Origin: Corallium rubrum
Lineage: Eukaryota > Cnidaria > Anthozoa > Scleralcyonacea > Coralliidae
DNA: 64,000 nucleotides
Direction: 5' to 3'
NCBI GenBank assembly: GCA_964035015.1
Contig: CAXIUP010000288.1
Location: 219,001-283,000, forward strand
Positions 1 to 10,818 of the stretch are shown in pieces. A program made the position numbers and the translations under genes. The notes under the pieces are model-generated. The model had not been told where the DNA came from. It saw only the letters and a list, made by a program, of their open reading frames with translations, and searched no databases. Positions within the stretch are counted from its first letter, which is position 1; each line of letters begins with the position of its first letter.

Positions 1-374
1 ATCTCGGTCCAAATGTTAAAAAAAGTCAAACAAACGTTTTAAAAGAACACTATTCAAGCATAATCTCGACGCTCAGAAAGTGAACGGTTATTTTAATGAT
101 ACGAAATAGATAGATTTAGATATGATACTGTTTATATTTTAAGTCGTTTTAGACCAGATTAGTAGAATTTTAAATTTATATTATAATCAATATAACTTTG
201 TTACGTAAATACTATTTTTAGTATCATTATTTAGTTTTAAAATCTTAAGTAGTTGCATGACCGTATATTCTTTGTAATATTAGATTTAATCTGTATTTTT
301 AATCTCAAACGAGGGCCACTAGGTTATCAGTATTTCGAAATACTGTCATGTGTCACCTTCTTTAATGCACCTAG
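1..374. other. AT-rich gene-free stretch
   Basis: AT-rich sequence with stops in all frames. I see no gene, RNA or clear repeat structure here. Confidence 0.5.
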
Positions 375-549
375 CAATTAAAAGCACGACTCCCCCCACC
401 CCGGGACAAGGTAGATGCCTCCCCGGGCATCCGGTACTGGGGGAAATGTGGGGAATTTTATAGCATTTGAAAGCATTTTATGCAAAATCAAATTTTAACA
501 AATCAAATCCCCACCCAGTCCCGGGTTGGGGGAGTCGGGCTTTCAATTG
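375..549. mobile_element. Small foldback DNA element (MITE)
   Basis: Imperfect terminal inverted repeats of about 32 bp lie at 375-407 and 518-549. They share a GC-rich core (CGACTCCCCC followed by ACCCGGGAC). The 175-bp element has no coding capacity. The family was not identified. Confidence 0.6.
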
Positions 550-970
550 ATTGGTGCATTAAAACAAGACGTCTGCTTAGGCGTTCACTCGGGCTACTCA
601 TAGCAATGCAGCTTGGCATAGCCTGTGCACGAAACAGCGTGCACATATTAAGCGTTTGTTAAAAAGTACAAAATAACCTACAGTGCAATCTACAGTGCTA
701 GCTTCGGTATAGATTCAAGCGATGATTATAATCAGTTTGTCCTGATCGAGACGGCGGAATATAACCCAGATCGAAATATAACAAGCAGCTGACAAAAACA
801 CTACCGAACCACTTCGAACCACGCGATCGAAAAGAAAGAAGGCAAGTGTCACATGCCTCAGTTTCGCAAAGACTGTTGGGGCAATATCGCGACCCCCAAA
901 AAACACGACCGAAACTAGACTCGGTTACCACAGGTAGCCCGAGTAATAAAGTCGCTTACTTACTTAGTAT
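550..970. other. Gene-free stretch with a short inverted copy of 11.2 kb
   Basis: No convincing gene. About 30 bp near 909-944 (core TCGGTTACCACAGGTAGCCC) reappears inverted near 11195-11225 inside the hAT-like element, so this piece is probably a fragment of the same repeat family. Confidence 0.35.
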
Positions 971-1196
971 GGGTGGCGTGTTCTATTAGCTCGCTGCCTC
1001 TCACTACTGCAGTCCAAAGTTTAAGCCAGGTTAGACGAGGTTAGTACTTGGATAGGTGACCGCTTGGGAATGACCCCGTGCTTGAGCTTGAGACTCATGT
1101 GAGTAGAGTTTAGTTGGTCTTTCCTGTGCTTCGAGGGTTTTTCGCCGGGTTCTCCGGTTTTCCTCCCCTACAAAAATCAACCCCTACCTCTTAACA
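971..1196 (+). mobile_element. 5S rRNA-derived SINE
   Basis: The head carries a degenerate 5S rRNA 3' half. GGTTAGTACTTGGAT, then GGTGACC and CTTGGGAATGACCCCGTG correspond to the 5S internal promoter C box region. It is followed by a body with TTCGCCGGGTTCTCCGG, a central domain also present in the copies at 7054 and 51970. The related head and body show this is a SINE of the 5S-derived class and not a 5S gene. Confidence 0.8.
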
Positions 1197-1262
1197 CAGT
1201 TAACTCTCGTTATAGCGGACACCCTGGGGACCGTCATTTGGTGTCCGTTATAACGAGAGTCC
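1197..1262. mobile_element. Tigger/pogo-like transposon end with inner hairpin
   Basis: CAGTTAACTCTCGTTATAGC resembles the terminal repeats of pogo/Tigger-type elements, which start CAG and contain a CTCG-TATAACG-like core. A 21-bp arm (1202-1223) is repeated in reverse at 1240-1260 (GTGTCCGTTATAACGAGAGT), so the tip can fold back. Related GTCCGTAATAGCGAGAGT motifs recur at 4729-4830, at 6660-6682 and near 61390-61480, and seem to be the source of the 17-bp array. No transposase is seen. Confidence 0.5.
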
Positions 1263-1484
1263 GCAATAGCCGGATGCGATGAAAATATCCCGATTTCAGG
1301 TTGTAAAATGTCACTACAATGTCATATTACTGCTTTTTTGCTTTAAAATGTCCAGTTTATTTCTAGTTTTGTGGCTTCTGTATGTTTTAATTATGAAAGT
1401 GATCCAGTGCTTATTGCTTCAGCACAAGAGAATGGACAGTGTATGCTTTACGATCTCTCTGCAAGTTGAAACTGTGATAAATAA

Positions 1485-4286
1485 GTACACAGTACTAGAC
1501 ATGAGATTAAAGGACATAACCCCGCTAACTGCATTTCTATAGACCTTTCGACCAATAAACCTAAGGGGTCCGAGACAGAATATGTCCCCTCGTTTCTGCT
1601 ATCAAATGTGATGTCACTGTCTCCAAAAATAGACGAAGTACGTGAAGTAATACGCTGTGGTAATTATGAATTTGTCAGTCTGGTAGAGACTTGGCTACAG
1701 AGTCACATTCACGATAATGTTATCAATATACAAGGATATAACCTAATTCGTAGAGACAGGGTCGAAGGCACCCATGGTGGTGTTTGTGTTTATATTAAAG
1801 ATTCCATAGCTTTTACAGTGCTTGATGAACTTTATAACAGTTCATTTGAAATACTGTGGATCAACATCCGACCCAATAGACTACCCAGAGGAATTACTAA
1901 CCTGATAGTTGGCACAGTATACCACCCTCCCAGCGCAGACAATTCAGACATGTTGGACTATCTTTCAAATTGTTTGTCACTATTAGAGTCGCGTTTTCCC
2001 AACTGTGGCCTTATTATCCTTGGTGACTTTAATAAGTTAAATGTGTCGAGACTAAGATCGTGTTATAATCTGAAACAACTCGTAAACTTCCCCACACGTG
2101 GGAATAATACGCTCGATATAGTCCTAACAAATCTTAGCACTTATTACGACAAACCTACCAAATGTGCTCCGTTTGGGTTATCCGATCACGTGACCATTGA
2201 GATTAGACCAATTAAACGATCACAAGTTAAAGGAACATCAACAGCAACAGTAAAAGTGAGAGACTTGAGACCTAGTTCTCGCCTTGCTGTAAGGAAATAT
2301 TTAGAGATGGTAGACATTCCCACCTTGCTTAACACAGGCCACTCATGTAAAGAAAAAACATCCTTATTCCAAACAATAATTAACAATGGGTTGGATTCAA
2401 TTATTCCGCTACGTAATAAAACTGTCAGATTAAATGAACCTCCATGGATGAACACAACATTGAAAGGTCTTATAAGGAAACGACAAAAAGCCCTTAACCA
2501 GAAAAGTACCACAGAATTTAAAAAGCTGAGGAATCAAATCAACCGCCAAAGAAAAAAATGTCGGGCAAAATATTACGAAAATAGCGTTCACCATTTAAAA
2601 CAATGTAAACCATCAGCATGGTGGAAAGAAGTTAAAAAGCTTAGTGGAATGAATGTAATCGGGGGAACCTCAGATGAAATTGTGAAAGCTTTGAGACCAG
2701 GAGATGACACTTCTAGCTCAGATAAAAGAGATTTAGCCAACGAGATTAATAATGCCTTTTTGGCCCCCATGGCTAGATATGCGCCGTTATCATCAGTACC
2801 TCGTCAACATTTCATCCAACCTGTACAAAGTGATACAGTAATTACTGTAACATCGAATGCTGTTTTTCGAAACCTTCTCAAACTTAATCCCAAAAAAGCT
2901 CATGGTCCGGATGGCATACCGTCGTGGCTCCTAAAAGAAAACGCAGATCTATTAGCTGGCCCGATAGCGGCCATTTTGAACTGTTCTTATCGGGAATGTA
3001 CCCTACCGCCAGTTTGGAAGAAGGCGGACGTAGTTCCAATACCGAAAGAAAAGCCCATCCAGGATATCAATCGTCAGTTACGCCCTATTTCACTTACACC
3101 TATTCTATCGAAACTCGCAGAAGAATTTGTTGTAATGATTTATGTGAAGCCAGCAGTGATGGAATTGATCGATAGTAAACAATTTGGGACGGTGCCGGAT
3201 AGTTGCACGACATATGCTCTTATAAGCATGCTACACACTTGGAATAAGGATACGGATGGCAACGGTTCAACAACTCGAGTTATGACGTTTGACTTCCGTA
3301 AAGCGTTTGACTTAATAGACCATAATATTTTATCGGAGAAGTTAACAAAGTATAGCATACCGAGGTCTGTTATGCTTTGGATCTTAGACTTTCTGACTGA
3401 CCGAGAACAGAGGGTGAAACTCAGCCAAGATTGCCATTCCGAATGGGGCAAGGTCCCAGCCGGCGTCCCTCAAGGCACAAAGCTCGGCCCGTGGTTATTT
3501 TGTATTATGATTAATGATCTAAGTGTTAAGGACGTTAATGATTTATGGAAATATGTTGACGACTCATCCTTGTCGGAATCAGTTTGTAGCGATGGCTCAA
3601 GTAACTTACAAAAGTACGTAGATGAATTTAACCAGAAATCAACAGCCGATGGCTTCCAGTTAAACGAATCAAAATGCAAAGAGTTTTGTATAAGCTTTGC
3701 ACCATCCACACGTGAGTTCCAGCCAATTACTATTAATGGGAAAATTGTCGAACGTGTAACATCGGTAAAATTGCTGGGTCTAACCATCTCAAATAACCTG
3801 AAGTGGAATAGTCATATTTCACACGTTTGTAAAAAGGTCGCACCTCGCCTATATTTTTTAAGACAATTAAAACGAGCGAAATTACCAGCTAACGACCTAA
3901 TCCTTTTCTACTCCACCTGTATCCGACCAGTCATCGAGTATGCGTGCCAAGCATTTCACGACTCATTACCCAAATATCTGTCTGATGATCTTGAAAGACT
4001 TCAGAAACGAGCTTTTCGAATAATATTCCCAGATCAACACTACAAAGAAGCATTGAGGAACACGAACACCCCATCACTTTACGATAGAAGACAGGAATTA
4101 ACAACAAAACTTTTTAAGGACATAGTCAATAACCCTGAGCACAAATTAACGGATTTGTTACCGCCATTAAATAATGACAACAGCCACTTTTTGCGTAAAA
4201 ATAGGAAATTTAACGTGCCACTTCATAAAACGAACAGATTTAGGAACAGTTTTATTACTTATAACTCTAATAAGTTTTCTGAATAA
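1485..4286 (+). CDS. LINE ORF2: AP-endonuclease plus reverse transcriptase
   Basis: Single open frame of about 930 codons (first ATG at 1611; the frame is open from 1485 with no obvious own start, so the element is 5'-truncated). The N-terminal part is an exonuclease-endonuclease-phosphatase domain with ETWL, ILGDFN and a final SDH motif. The middle and C-terminal parts are a non-LTR reverse transcriptase: FDFRKAFDLIDHNIL, GVPQGTKLGPWLF, and a catalytic YVDDSS box in place of the usual YADDT, followed by the LGLTISNNLKWNSH thumb motif. This is the layout of CR1/L2/Jockey-like LINEs that copy RNA into DNA at a nicked target. The C-terminus ends normally before the 3' UTR. The frame is uninterrupted, so it is a young copy, though it lacks the 5' UTR and ORF1. 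Confidence 0.85.
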   Translation, partial: VHSTRHEIKGHNPANCISIDLSTNKPKGSETEYVPSFLLSNVMSLSPKIDEVREVIRCGNYEFVSLVETWLQSHIHDNVINIQGYNLIRRDRVEGTHGGVCVYIKDSIAFTVLDELYNSSFEILWINIRPNRLPRGITNLIVGTVYHPPSADNSDMLDYLSNCLSLLESRFPNCGLIILGDFNKLNVSRLRSCYNLKQLVNFPTRGNNTLDIVLTNLSTYYDKPTKCAPFGLSDHVTIEIRPIKRSQVKGTSTATVKVRDLRPSSRLAVRKYLEMVDIPTLLNTGHSCKEKTSLFQTIINNGLDSIIPLRNKTVRLNEPPWMNTTLKGLIRKRQKALNQKSTTEFKKLRNQINRQRKKCRAKYYENSVHHLKQCKPSAWWKEVKKLSGMNVIGGTSDEIVKALRPGDDTSSSDKRDLANEINNAFLAPMARYAPLSSVPRQHFIQPVQSDTVITVTSNAVFRNLLKLNPKKAHGPDGIPSWLLKENADLLAGPIAAILNCSYRECTLPPVWKKADVVPIPKEKPIQDINRQLRPISLTPILSKLAEEFVVMIYVKPAVMELIDSKQFGTVPDSCTTYALISMLHTWNKDTDGNGSTTRVMTFDFRKAFDLIDHNILSEKLTKYSIPRSVMLWILDFLTDREQRVKLSQDCHSEWGKVPAGVPQGTKLGPWLFCIMINDLSVKDVNDLWKYVDDSSLSESVCSDGSSNLQKYVDEFNQKSTADGFQLNESKCKEFCISFAPSTREFQPITINGKIVERVTSVKLLGLTISNNLKWNSHISHVCKKVAPRLYFLRQLKRAKLPANDLILFYSTCIRPVIEYACQAFHDSLPKYLSDDLERLQKRAFRIIFPDQHYKEALRNTNTPSLYDRRQELTTKLFKDIVNNPEHKLTDLLPPLNNDNSHFLRKNRKFNVPLHKTNRFRNSFITYNSNKFSE

Positions 4287-4577
4287 CTTAGAAACTGTTT
4301 TTACCATGAATATGCTGGGTTTTAACCTAATTTAAATTATAGCACTAGTAGAGAGTGTTTTAGTAACAAATTATAAGTCTGCGTATATGTGTAAGTGAAT
4401 GTGTATTTTCAAGAATTTTAGTCTAATCTTATTCATTTTCTTAAACAAAATACTTGTAAAAATTAGTTTATCTTTCTTAATATCTTTGTAAACCTAACAT
4501 ATTTCAGCAGTAGAATTAGATATATTCTGGAGCTGTAAGTTTAGTGTCAAATAAACTATCAAACTATCAAACTAAAG
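4287..4577 (+). mobile_element. LINE 3' UTR and repeat tail
   Basis: Non-coding sequence after ORF2, ending in about three copies of an 8-bp unit (CAAACTAT) at 4553-4575. Simple-repeat tails in place of poly(A) are typical of CR1/L2-like LINEs. This marks the 3' end of the insertion. Confidence 0.7.
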
Positions 4578-4967
4578 TCAAAATACAAGTCAAAAATTTG
4601 TATTCAAATATCTTTTTTTATTCCAAAACCAAAAATACAACGGTAACATGAATCAGTAACATAAATATGTCACTCGATAAATTAAAAAGTCATTCACTTT
4701 CATGTGTCGAGAGAAAAATACGCCCAAGGTGTCCGTTGTAACGAGAGTAGAACAATAAAAATGTTTGTTGGGGACCACATGAAGTGTCCGCAATTCCGTA
4801 ATAGCGAGAGTCCGTAATAGCGAGAGTTATTCAATACATTTCATAGTAGTTTTGGCCGGGGATTTACCGACTGTTTAATAGTGGGGTATCCGTAATAGCA
4901 AGAGTCCGTAATAGCGAGAGTTATTTCAATACATTTCATAGTAGTTTCGACCGGGGATTTACCAACT
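4578..4967. mobile_element. Tigger-like remnant with subterminal repeats
   Basis: Contains several copies of GTCCGTAATAGCGAGAGT-like motifs (4729-4748, 4787-4830, 4891-4922) and a duplicated block with TTCAATACATTTCATAGTAG and CCGGGGATTTACC at about 4833 and 4923. It continues the element that begins at 1197. The LINE at 1485-4577 appears to lie between the two parts. Confidence 0.45.
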
Positions 4968-6682
4968 GTCCTTAATAGCGGAGTGTCCTTAATAGCGGGG
5001 TGTCCTTAATAGCGGGGTGTCCTTAATAGCGGGATGTCCTTAATAGCGGGGTGTCCATAATAGCGGGGCGTCCTTAATAGCGGGGTGTCCTTAATAGCGG
5101 GGCGTCCTTAATAGCGGGGCGTCCGTAACAGCGGGGTGTCCTTAATAGCGGGGTGTCCGTAATAGCGGGGTGTCCGTAATAGCGGGGTGTCCTTAATAGC
5201 GGGGTGTCCTTAATAGCGGGGTGTCCTTAATAGCGGGGTGTCCTCTATAGCGGGGTGTCCTTAATAGCGGGGTGTCCTTAATAGCGGGGTGTCCGTAATA
5301 GCGGGGTGTCCTTAATAGCGGGGTGTCCTTAATAGCGGGGTGTCCGTAATAGCGGGGTGTCCGTAATAGCGGGGTGTCCGTAATAGCGGGGTGTCCTTAA
5401 TAGCGGGGTGTCCTTAATAGCGGGGTGTCCTTAATAGCGGGGTGTCCTCTATAGCGGGGTGTCCTTAATAGCGGGGTGTCCTTAATAGCGGGGTGTCCGT
5501 AATAGCGGGGTGTCCTTAATAGCGGGGTGTCCTTAATAGCGGGGTGTCCGTAATAGCGGGGTGTCCGTAATAGCGGGGTGTCCTTAATAGCGGGGCGTCC
5601 TTAATAGCGGGGCGTCCGTAACAGCGGGGTGTCCTTAATAGCGGGGTGTCCGTAATAGCGGGGTGTCCTTAATAGCGGGGTGTCCTTAATAGCGGGGTGT
5701 CCTTAATAGCGGGGTGTCCTTAATAGCGGGGTGTCCTTAATAGCGGGGTGTCCTTAATAGGGGGTGTCCTTAATAGCGGGGTGTCCGTAATAGCGGGGTG
5801 TCCTTAATAGCGGGGTGTCCTTAATAGCGGGGTGTCCTTAATAGCGGGGTGTCCTTAATAGCGGGGTGTCCTTAATAGCGGGGTGTCCTTAATAGCGGGG
5901 TGTCCTTAATAGCGGGGTGTCCTTAATAGCGGGGCGTCCGTAACAGCGGGGTGTCCTTAATAGCGGGGTGTCCGTAATAGCGGGGTGTCCTTAATAGCGG
6001 GGTGTCCTTAATAGCGGGGTGTCCTTAATAGCGGGGTGTCCTTAATAGCGGGGTGTCCTTAATAGCGGGGTGTCCTTAATAGTGGGGTGTCCTTAATAGC
6101 GGGGTGTCCTTAATAGCGGGGTGTCCTTAATAGCGGGGTGTCCTTAATAGCGGGGTGTCCGTAATAGCGGGGTGTCCGTAATAGCGGGGTGTCCTTAATA
6201 ACGGGGTGTCCTTAATAACGGGGTGTCCTTAATAACGGGGTGTCCTTAATAACGGGGTGTCCTTAATAACGAGGTGTCCTTAATAGCGGGGTGTCCATCT
6301 TAGCGGGGCGTCCTTAATGGCGGGGTGTCCTTAATGGCGGGGTGTCCGTAATGGCGGGGTGTCCTTAATAGCGGGGTGTCCTTAATAGCGGGGTGTCCGT
6401 AATAGCGGGGTGTCCTTAATAGCGGGGTGTCCTTAATAGCGGGGTGTCCTTAATAGCGGGTGTCCGTAATAGCGGGGTGTCCGTAATAGCGGGGTGTCCT
6501 TAATAGCGGGGTGTCCTTAATAGCGGGGTGTCCGTAATAGCGGGGTGTCCTTAATAGCGGGGTGTCCGTAATAGCGGGGTGTCCGTAATAGCGGGGTGTC
6601 CGTAATAGCGGGGTGTCCGTAATAGCGGGGTGTCCGTAATAGCGGGGTGTCCGTAATAGCGGGGTGTCCGTAATAGCGAGAG
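4968..6682. repeat. 17-bp minisatellite, about 100 copies
   Basis: Tandem array of GGGGTGTCC(T/G)TAATAGC, about 1,715 bp. Variant units (TAACAGC, CTCTATAGC, AATAACG, ATGGCG) occur in blocks. The run with CGTCCGTAACAGC followed by T- and G-type units recurs at about 5121, 5610 and 5936, so longer segments were duplicated. Both ends run into GTCCGTAATAGCGAGAGT. No spacers, so not a CRISPR array. Confidence 0.95.
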
Positions 6683-7053
6683 TTTAATATTTCAATTCAT
6701 TTCATAGTAGTTTCGATAATAATTAACTCGACTTGTGTATAATTATTAAAGTTAAACATGAGACAATGTAATACATTTATTTCGTATCTTGTTAAAAAGC
6801 AACAAGTTGACTTTTGTTTGAAATCGTAACATTCGGGGGGTCGTAACTTTCGGGAATATCGTTATTTTCAGGATTTATTAGCAAACACTGAATTTTATCC
6901 TTACTTTCGGGGGGTCGCTACTTTCGAGGGGTCGTTACTTTGGGAACTTTACGGTATTACCCCATGTAATTATTCCATAAATTAGAAATGGATAAATTAA
7001 AGCATAATAAAGATTAACAAGGATTTGTGTACAGTACTAACATAGTAACGTGG
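6683..7053. repeat. Gene-free stretch with (G)GTCGTTACTTTCGGG motifs
   Basis: AT-rich sequence. At 6834-6955 there are four spaced copies of a GGGGGTCG-TAACTTTCG-like motif. Its style resembles the neighbouring GTCCGTAATAGCG units but the sequence is distinct. No gene seen. Confidence 0.4.
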
Positions 7054-7345
7054 AGATTAGTAGTAACCTAAATTAGTACTTGGATGGGTGACCGCTTGGG
7101 AATGATCCCGTTGTCGAGCTTGGAACTCATGTGAGTGGAGTTGTAGTTGATATCTCCTGTGCTTCGAAGGTTTTTCGCTAGGATCTCTGGTTTTCCTCTT
7201 TCCATAAAATCAACACCTAACATGTTAGCTGCGATGTGAGGTCTGAACTGTGTCGTATGGCAGCTGATAGAGCGCCTTTGATATACCTTACTTGAATTTG
7301 TCTGCGAATTATTTCAAATTTGCGTCCTATAGTAACACTCATATA
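7054..7345 (+). mobile_element. 5S-derived SINE, degraded head
   Basis: TTAGTACTTGGATGGGTGACC at about 7073 is the 5S C-box region. It is followed by the same body as the SINE at 971 and by a tail (TGATAGAGCGCCTTTGATAT) that also occurs at 29431. The head upstream of the C box is diverged. Confidence 0.75.
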
Positions 7346-7481
7346 GGACCGATTGCAGAAACGCTGTTCAACCGTTATTTACGAACTTCCGTGCAAAAAT
7401 GCTGACTATAGACCAAATTGGAGTTTCGACTGCGCGTACGATCTGAGTTGGGATGAAACGTAGTTCATTTATAACATGAGA

Positions 7482-7811
7482 CTTAAAGGTGCTGTCCACT
7501 CTGTTCTGCGCATGATCCGCATCTTTGTTTATCGGGACCCTCAAACATGACATTCGTAGATAATTAGATGAAGTACTCACCTCAATGTAAACCGTTAGAA
7601 GGGACATGGCAGAAAACCAAGCGATTCGATGAGGATATCTCTTCGGATTTCTTCTATTTCTTCTGAAAATGTTTTGTTTTGGGTACAAGTGATAAAGAGG
7701 AAGCAAGAAAAGCTTACAATCTTCAATAAGGTATCAGTAAATATTTTTATAAACAAAGAAGTAAACATTAGTTTCGTACATGCGCAAAACGGAGTGGACA
7801 GCACCTTTAAG
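7482..7811. mobile_element. MITE with AAGGTGCTGTCCACTC ends
   Basis: Inverted ends at 7482-7513 and 7779-7811 (CTTAAAGGTGCTGTCCACTC on the left, the reverse at right). Inner TCTTTGTTTAT and ATAAACAAAGA extend the pairing. 330 bp, non-coding. Apparent reading frames across it are shadows. Confidence 0.75.
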
Positions 7812-8494
7812 CACAGGGAGCCCATCTTGGCAGAGCGTGCCCTGTGGTACACTCGATCGTGGTGTGTTTAGGAAAATAAAAAAGGGATGAAACACGAATT
7901 CTTCCTTGTTTTGAACATCGTTTTAAGCGCCTATAGGTATTAAAATTGTAAGACAATTGAGCGAAGTAGTTGTGATAATGATTCATTTATCAAAATATAA
8001 TGAAAATGAGGCAAAACCTCACCTTTTAGCCGTGATTTTGCAGCTAAATTACATATCGTATTTTCGAGAGATGTGTTCCGCAAGTAGCTAGGACACTACA
8101 TCATCGTTGACACTTCGGGTAGCTACGAAATCCTACGATAAGCTTTTCGGATAAAGCGGGAAGTCTCAGAATTATTGATTTATTACACGTTCATCTGACT
8201 CTGAGTTTCAGTCGGTTTCAGTATTCCAACGGTGGCTCCCGACGATACGCGATGTCCTGGCTACTTGTAGCCTACCTACTTGCGGAACACATTCCACGTT
8301 GAACGTTTGTTGTTTCATCCCTTATATTTTTTCCTCTCCCTCCCCCCCTTTCCCCCCGTTTTTTCCTTTTTCCCGCCTTTTTTCCCGCTTCCGGTAACCG
8401 TTTTTCGTTTTTTTAAATCCCCTGCCACAGTCCCCCGCGCGTCTTTCGAGTCTGCCACGGGGTGCTCACGCGCTGCCAAGATGGGCTCCCTGTG
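7812..8494. mobile_element. TIR element with CACAGGGAGCCCATCTTGGC ends
   Basis: The inverted ends (7812-7836 and 8470-8494) share CACAGGGAGCCCATCTTGGC. TTTAAG and TTTTAAG flank the two sides and may be a short target duplication. The 683-bp body is non-coding, has a pyrimidine-rich stretch at 8330-8410, and carries the nested MITE at 8071-8293. Confidence 0.7.
8071..8293. mobile_element. Nested MITE
   Basis: Ends ATGTGTTCCGCAAGTAG (8071-8087) and the reverse CTACTTGCGGAACACAT (8277-8293) bound a 223-bp non-coding element inside the 7812-8494 element. Inner TAGCTAGGACA and TGTCCTGGCTA extend the pairing. Confidence 0.75.
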
Positions 8495-8730
8495 TTTTAA
8501 GCAGCCGTAGTAAACATAACATTTCTAATTTCAGAAATTTTTTAATGTTTAGGTATTCTATAAGGATAAAATTTGCTTATCGATTATCCTTGACAATAAT
8601 CCCAAAAGTAGTGTCTAAAAATAATGAACTCAAAACATGAAAAAACAGTCCCAGCCTATGTTATCTTCCCGTTATGCTTTAATAGACACGATGTAATTTG
8701 CATAGGGGCCCAAATTGAATAGGAAACTAA

Positions 8731-8993
8731 GGCGGCGTTCAGTGTGCCCGTGCCCAGTGCTCGGGAATGGGCACTAAATGCACTGGTGTTCAGACATGTT
8801 ACCAAACCCTGGATAGTTTTGGTGCTTCGATGTGTTTCCACTGTTTGTTCCTATTAAGAATGTTTGTTGGCTCAGTTTATGGTTGTTGTTTTGATTAAAA
8901 GTGTTGGGCACCGTAAAATCCTCTTCAGATTGGTTCTCGTGCCCGGCACGGTGCCCAGGGCACTGGGCACGGACACTCAGTCTGATCGCCGCC
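8731..8993. mobile_element. Harbinger-type MITE with TAA TSD
   Basis: Ends GGCGGCGTTCAGTGTGCCCG and, inverted, GGGCACGGACACTCAG...CGCC, flanked on both sides by TAA (8728-8730 and 8994-8996). A 3-bp TWA duplication is the mark of PIF/Harbinger elements. The 263-bp body is non-coding. Confidence 0.65.
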
Positions 8994-9167
8994 TAATTTG
9001 CATGTGGGCCTGAATGAAACTACGATTTGGTCTTTTGACGAAATCGGAGTTTCGACCTCGCATACAATCTGAGTCGGGATAAAACGTAGTTCATGTATAA
9101 CATGAGTCTGAAGCAGCCGTAGTAAACATAACATTTCTGATTTCAGAAACTTTTTAATGTTTAGGTA

Positions 9168-9395
9168 TACATGGATCGCGAATGTCGACTGCGCATCAGA
9201 ATGACGCGTTCTGAGTCGGGATGAAACTGAATTAAATAACATCAGGCTAAAGCTGCAGTTTTCATTTGCATTTTCATTTACATTTCTGAACTCATTGTAC
9301 TGAATTCCTCAGCCTAATGTTATAAATTGAAAGAAGTTTTATCCCGACTTAGAACGCGTCATTCTGATGCGCAGTCGACATTCGCGATCCATGTA
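9168..9395. mobile_element. MITE with 60-bp inverted ends
   Basis: Arms 9168-9227 and 9336-9395 are near-perfect inverted copies (core GTCGACTGCGCATCAGAATG), with a 108-bp spacer. Non-coding. It abuts the next MITE directly. Confidence 0.8.
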
Positions 9396-9396
9396 T

Positions 9397-9565
9397 TATA
9401 GAGCGTTTCCATCTCACGTCATGGCGGCCATATTGGTGTACCAAAACAATGAAATGGCGGCCATATTGGTGTACGGTATGGGAATTAGCTCTTTCTTATT
9501 CAAATATTTCGTATTGTTTCACCACCCCAATGGGTTACCGATCACGTGAGTGAAAACGCTCTATA
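9397..9565. mobile_element. MITE with duplicated GGCGGCCATATTGGTGTAC
   Basis: Ends TATAGAGCGTTTCCATCTCA and the reverse TGAGTGAAAACGCTCTATA bound 169 bp. ATGGCGGCCATATTGGTGTAC occurs twice inside (9420-9440 and 9455-9475). This is a common short invertebrate DNA-transposon derivative. Non-coding. Confidence 0.7.
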
Positions 9566-9573
9566 TAAGGTAT

Positions 9574-10112
9574 TACATAACAAAACGTCTTTGTTTATAC
9601 CTCTCTCGCGTGACGCGTCGTTAATTCATGCCCTAGGAGCACTCCAACGATTTTGGTAGTTCTTATTTAGCTACTCACTGTCTAATCCTTAAACACTGCC
9701 TAACTAAATCACTGCAAATTCGGCAATTGACCCATAGTGTTGAAGTAAAAAGTCAAACGTGATACTTGTACCGTATAGGGGCTCGCCCACATATTGCTAG
9801 CCATATAACAGTTCCGTTTGGGAAGTCATAATTGCAAGGAAAAATTTTCAACATGGAGCGGGGAAACCGCAATGACGTCAGGTTACTCAGAGTAGCCAAA
9901 GAAAATCGTGAACTTGACTCCCAGGATATCACTGCTGAGATATAATATAGGGTTGTCAAACTGCGTTCTTTGAATGTGACATTTGAACGTTTTTTCAGAC
10001 TTGAACAGAGAAACAAGCCAAGATCAAGGACGCGTAGTGACACGAAATAGTCAAGTTAAAAGGATACTGGTGAGTTCTCGAGTGTTCAGAGGTATTGAGA
10101 ATAAGATATTTT
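9574..10112 (+). repeat. Repeat R1, copy a (uninterrupted)
   Basis: Reference copy of a repeat also found at 22912, at 26050-26103/27826-27880, and at 29627-29848/33235-33525. It contains a conserved exon-like block at about 10001-10069, preceded by TTTTTTCAG and followed by GTGAGT, the signals of an acceptor and a donor splice site. No long frame. It may be a dispersed promoter and non-coding exon of a gene or element; its true family is unknown. Confidence 0.6.
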
Positions 10113-10818
10113 TAAGTTTGTTAACTTCATATATATTGCCCAACTTGTGTATGAGGGAAATTAGCAAATATCTAGGGGTCCTACACGGCAGAAATCTCGT
10201 ATGCTCCCCTCAGAAACCACAAGAAATCAAGTCAGAAATCAGGAAATCACTAGAAATCACACGCCCTTTGAAATCAGAAATCAACTTAAATCTCTGAGAG
10301 ACTGGAAACGAGTTTGCGATATAATCTTCGTTCTTAACTCCAGTTCATACGTTTTGTCTTCTGCATGTTCCCTTGCGCTGCTTTTTGTTACCTCAAAACA
10401 GTCAAAAGATGCATTTAATGTTATTTCATCGTAATTCTGCTAGAAAATGTAAGCCTAGCAATGCATAATATAACGAGAGTGCTAGAGATAATGTTATGTA
10501 TATACTGACAAGTGCAGGTATTGAATATCTGGGAGAAGTTTAGGTATTTCATTATTAACATTCTTACATGGCTCAACACTGCTTAACACTAATGAACATC
10601 CTTTCATTCGCCCTCTCAAATTTTGTGATTTTGACAAATTTAATTTTTTCTTATGAATTTCCTGATAAATGGGAAAACGATTCATTTGCTAATCGAATGA
10701 TGAAAGTATCCTGTTTTATGAACTATCAATAGAAACTTCACCCCGAAATTCAAAATTGAAGGGCTATAAAAAGGAGTCGGGTATCAGTAATTTACGTCAC
10801 AGATGCTGGTGTACAAGT
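10113..10818. repeat. Gene-free stretch with GAAATC runs and a dispersed repeat
   Basis: 10200-10290 is rich in short GAAATCA/AGAAATC units. 10595-10686 is a direct copy, about 90 per cent alike by eye, of 57300-57396 (shared ATGAATTTCCTGATAAATGG). No gene recognised. Confidence 0.5.

Noticed and set aside
971-1100. A 5S rRNA gene
   Set aside because: Only the C-box half resembles 5S, the 5' half is unrelated, and the same fused body follows in the other copies (7054, 51970). It is a 5S-derived SINE.
1279-1542. 87-residue plus-strand protein
   Set aside because: Hydrophobic frame in AT-rich transposon sequence between the Tigger-like end and the LINE; no domain, and overlaps the LINE frame.
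4968-6682. CRISPR-like array
   Set aside because: 17-bp units are contiguous without spacers and the genome is eukaryotic.
7368-9242. Several 80-112-residue frames across the MITE cluster
   Set aside because: Each crosses the borders of short inverted-repeat elements and appears on both strands; shadows of the TIRs.
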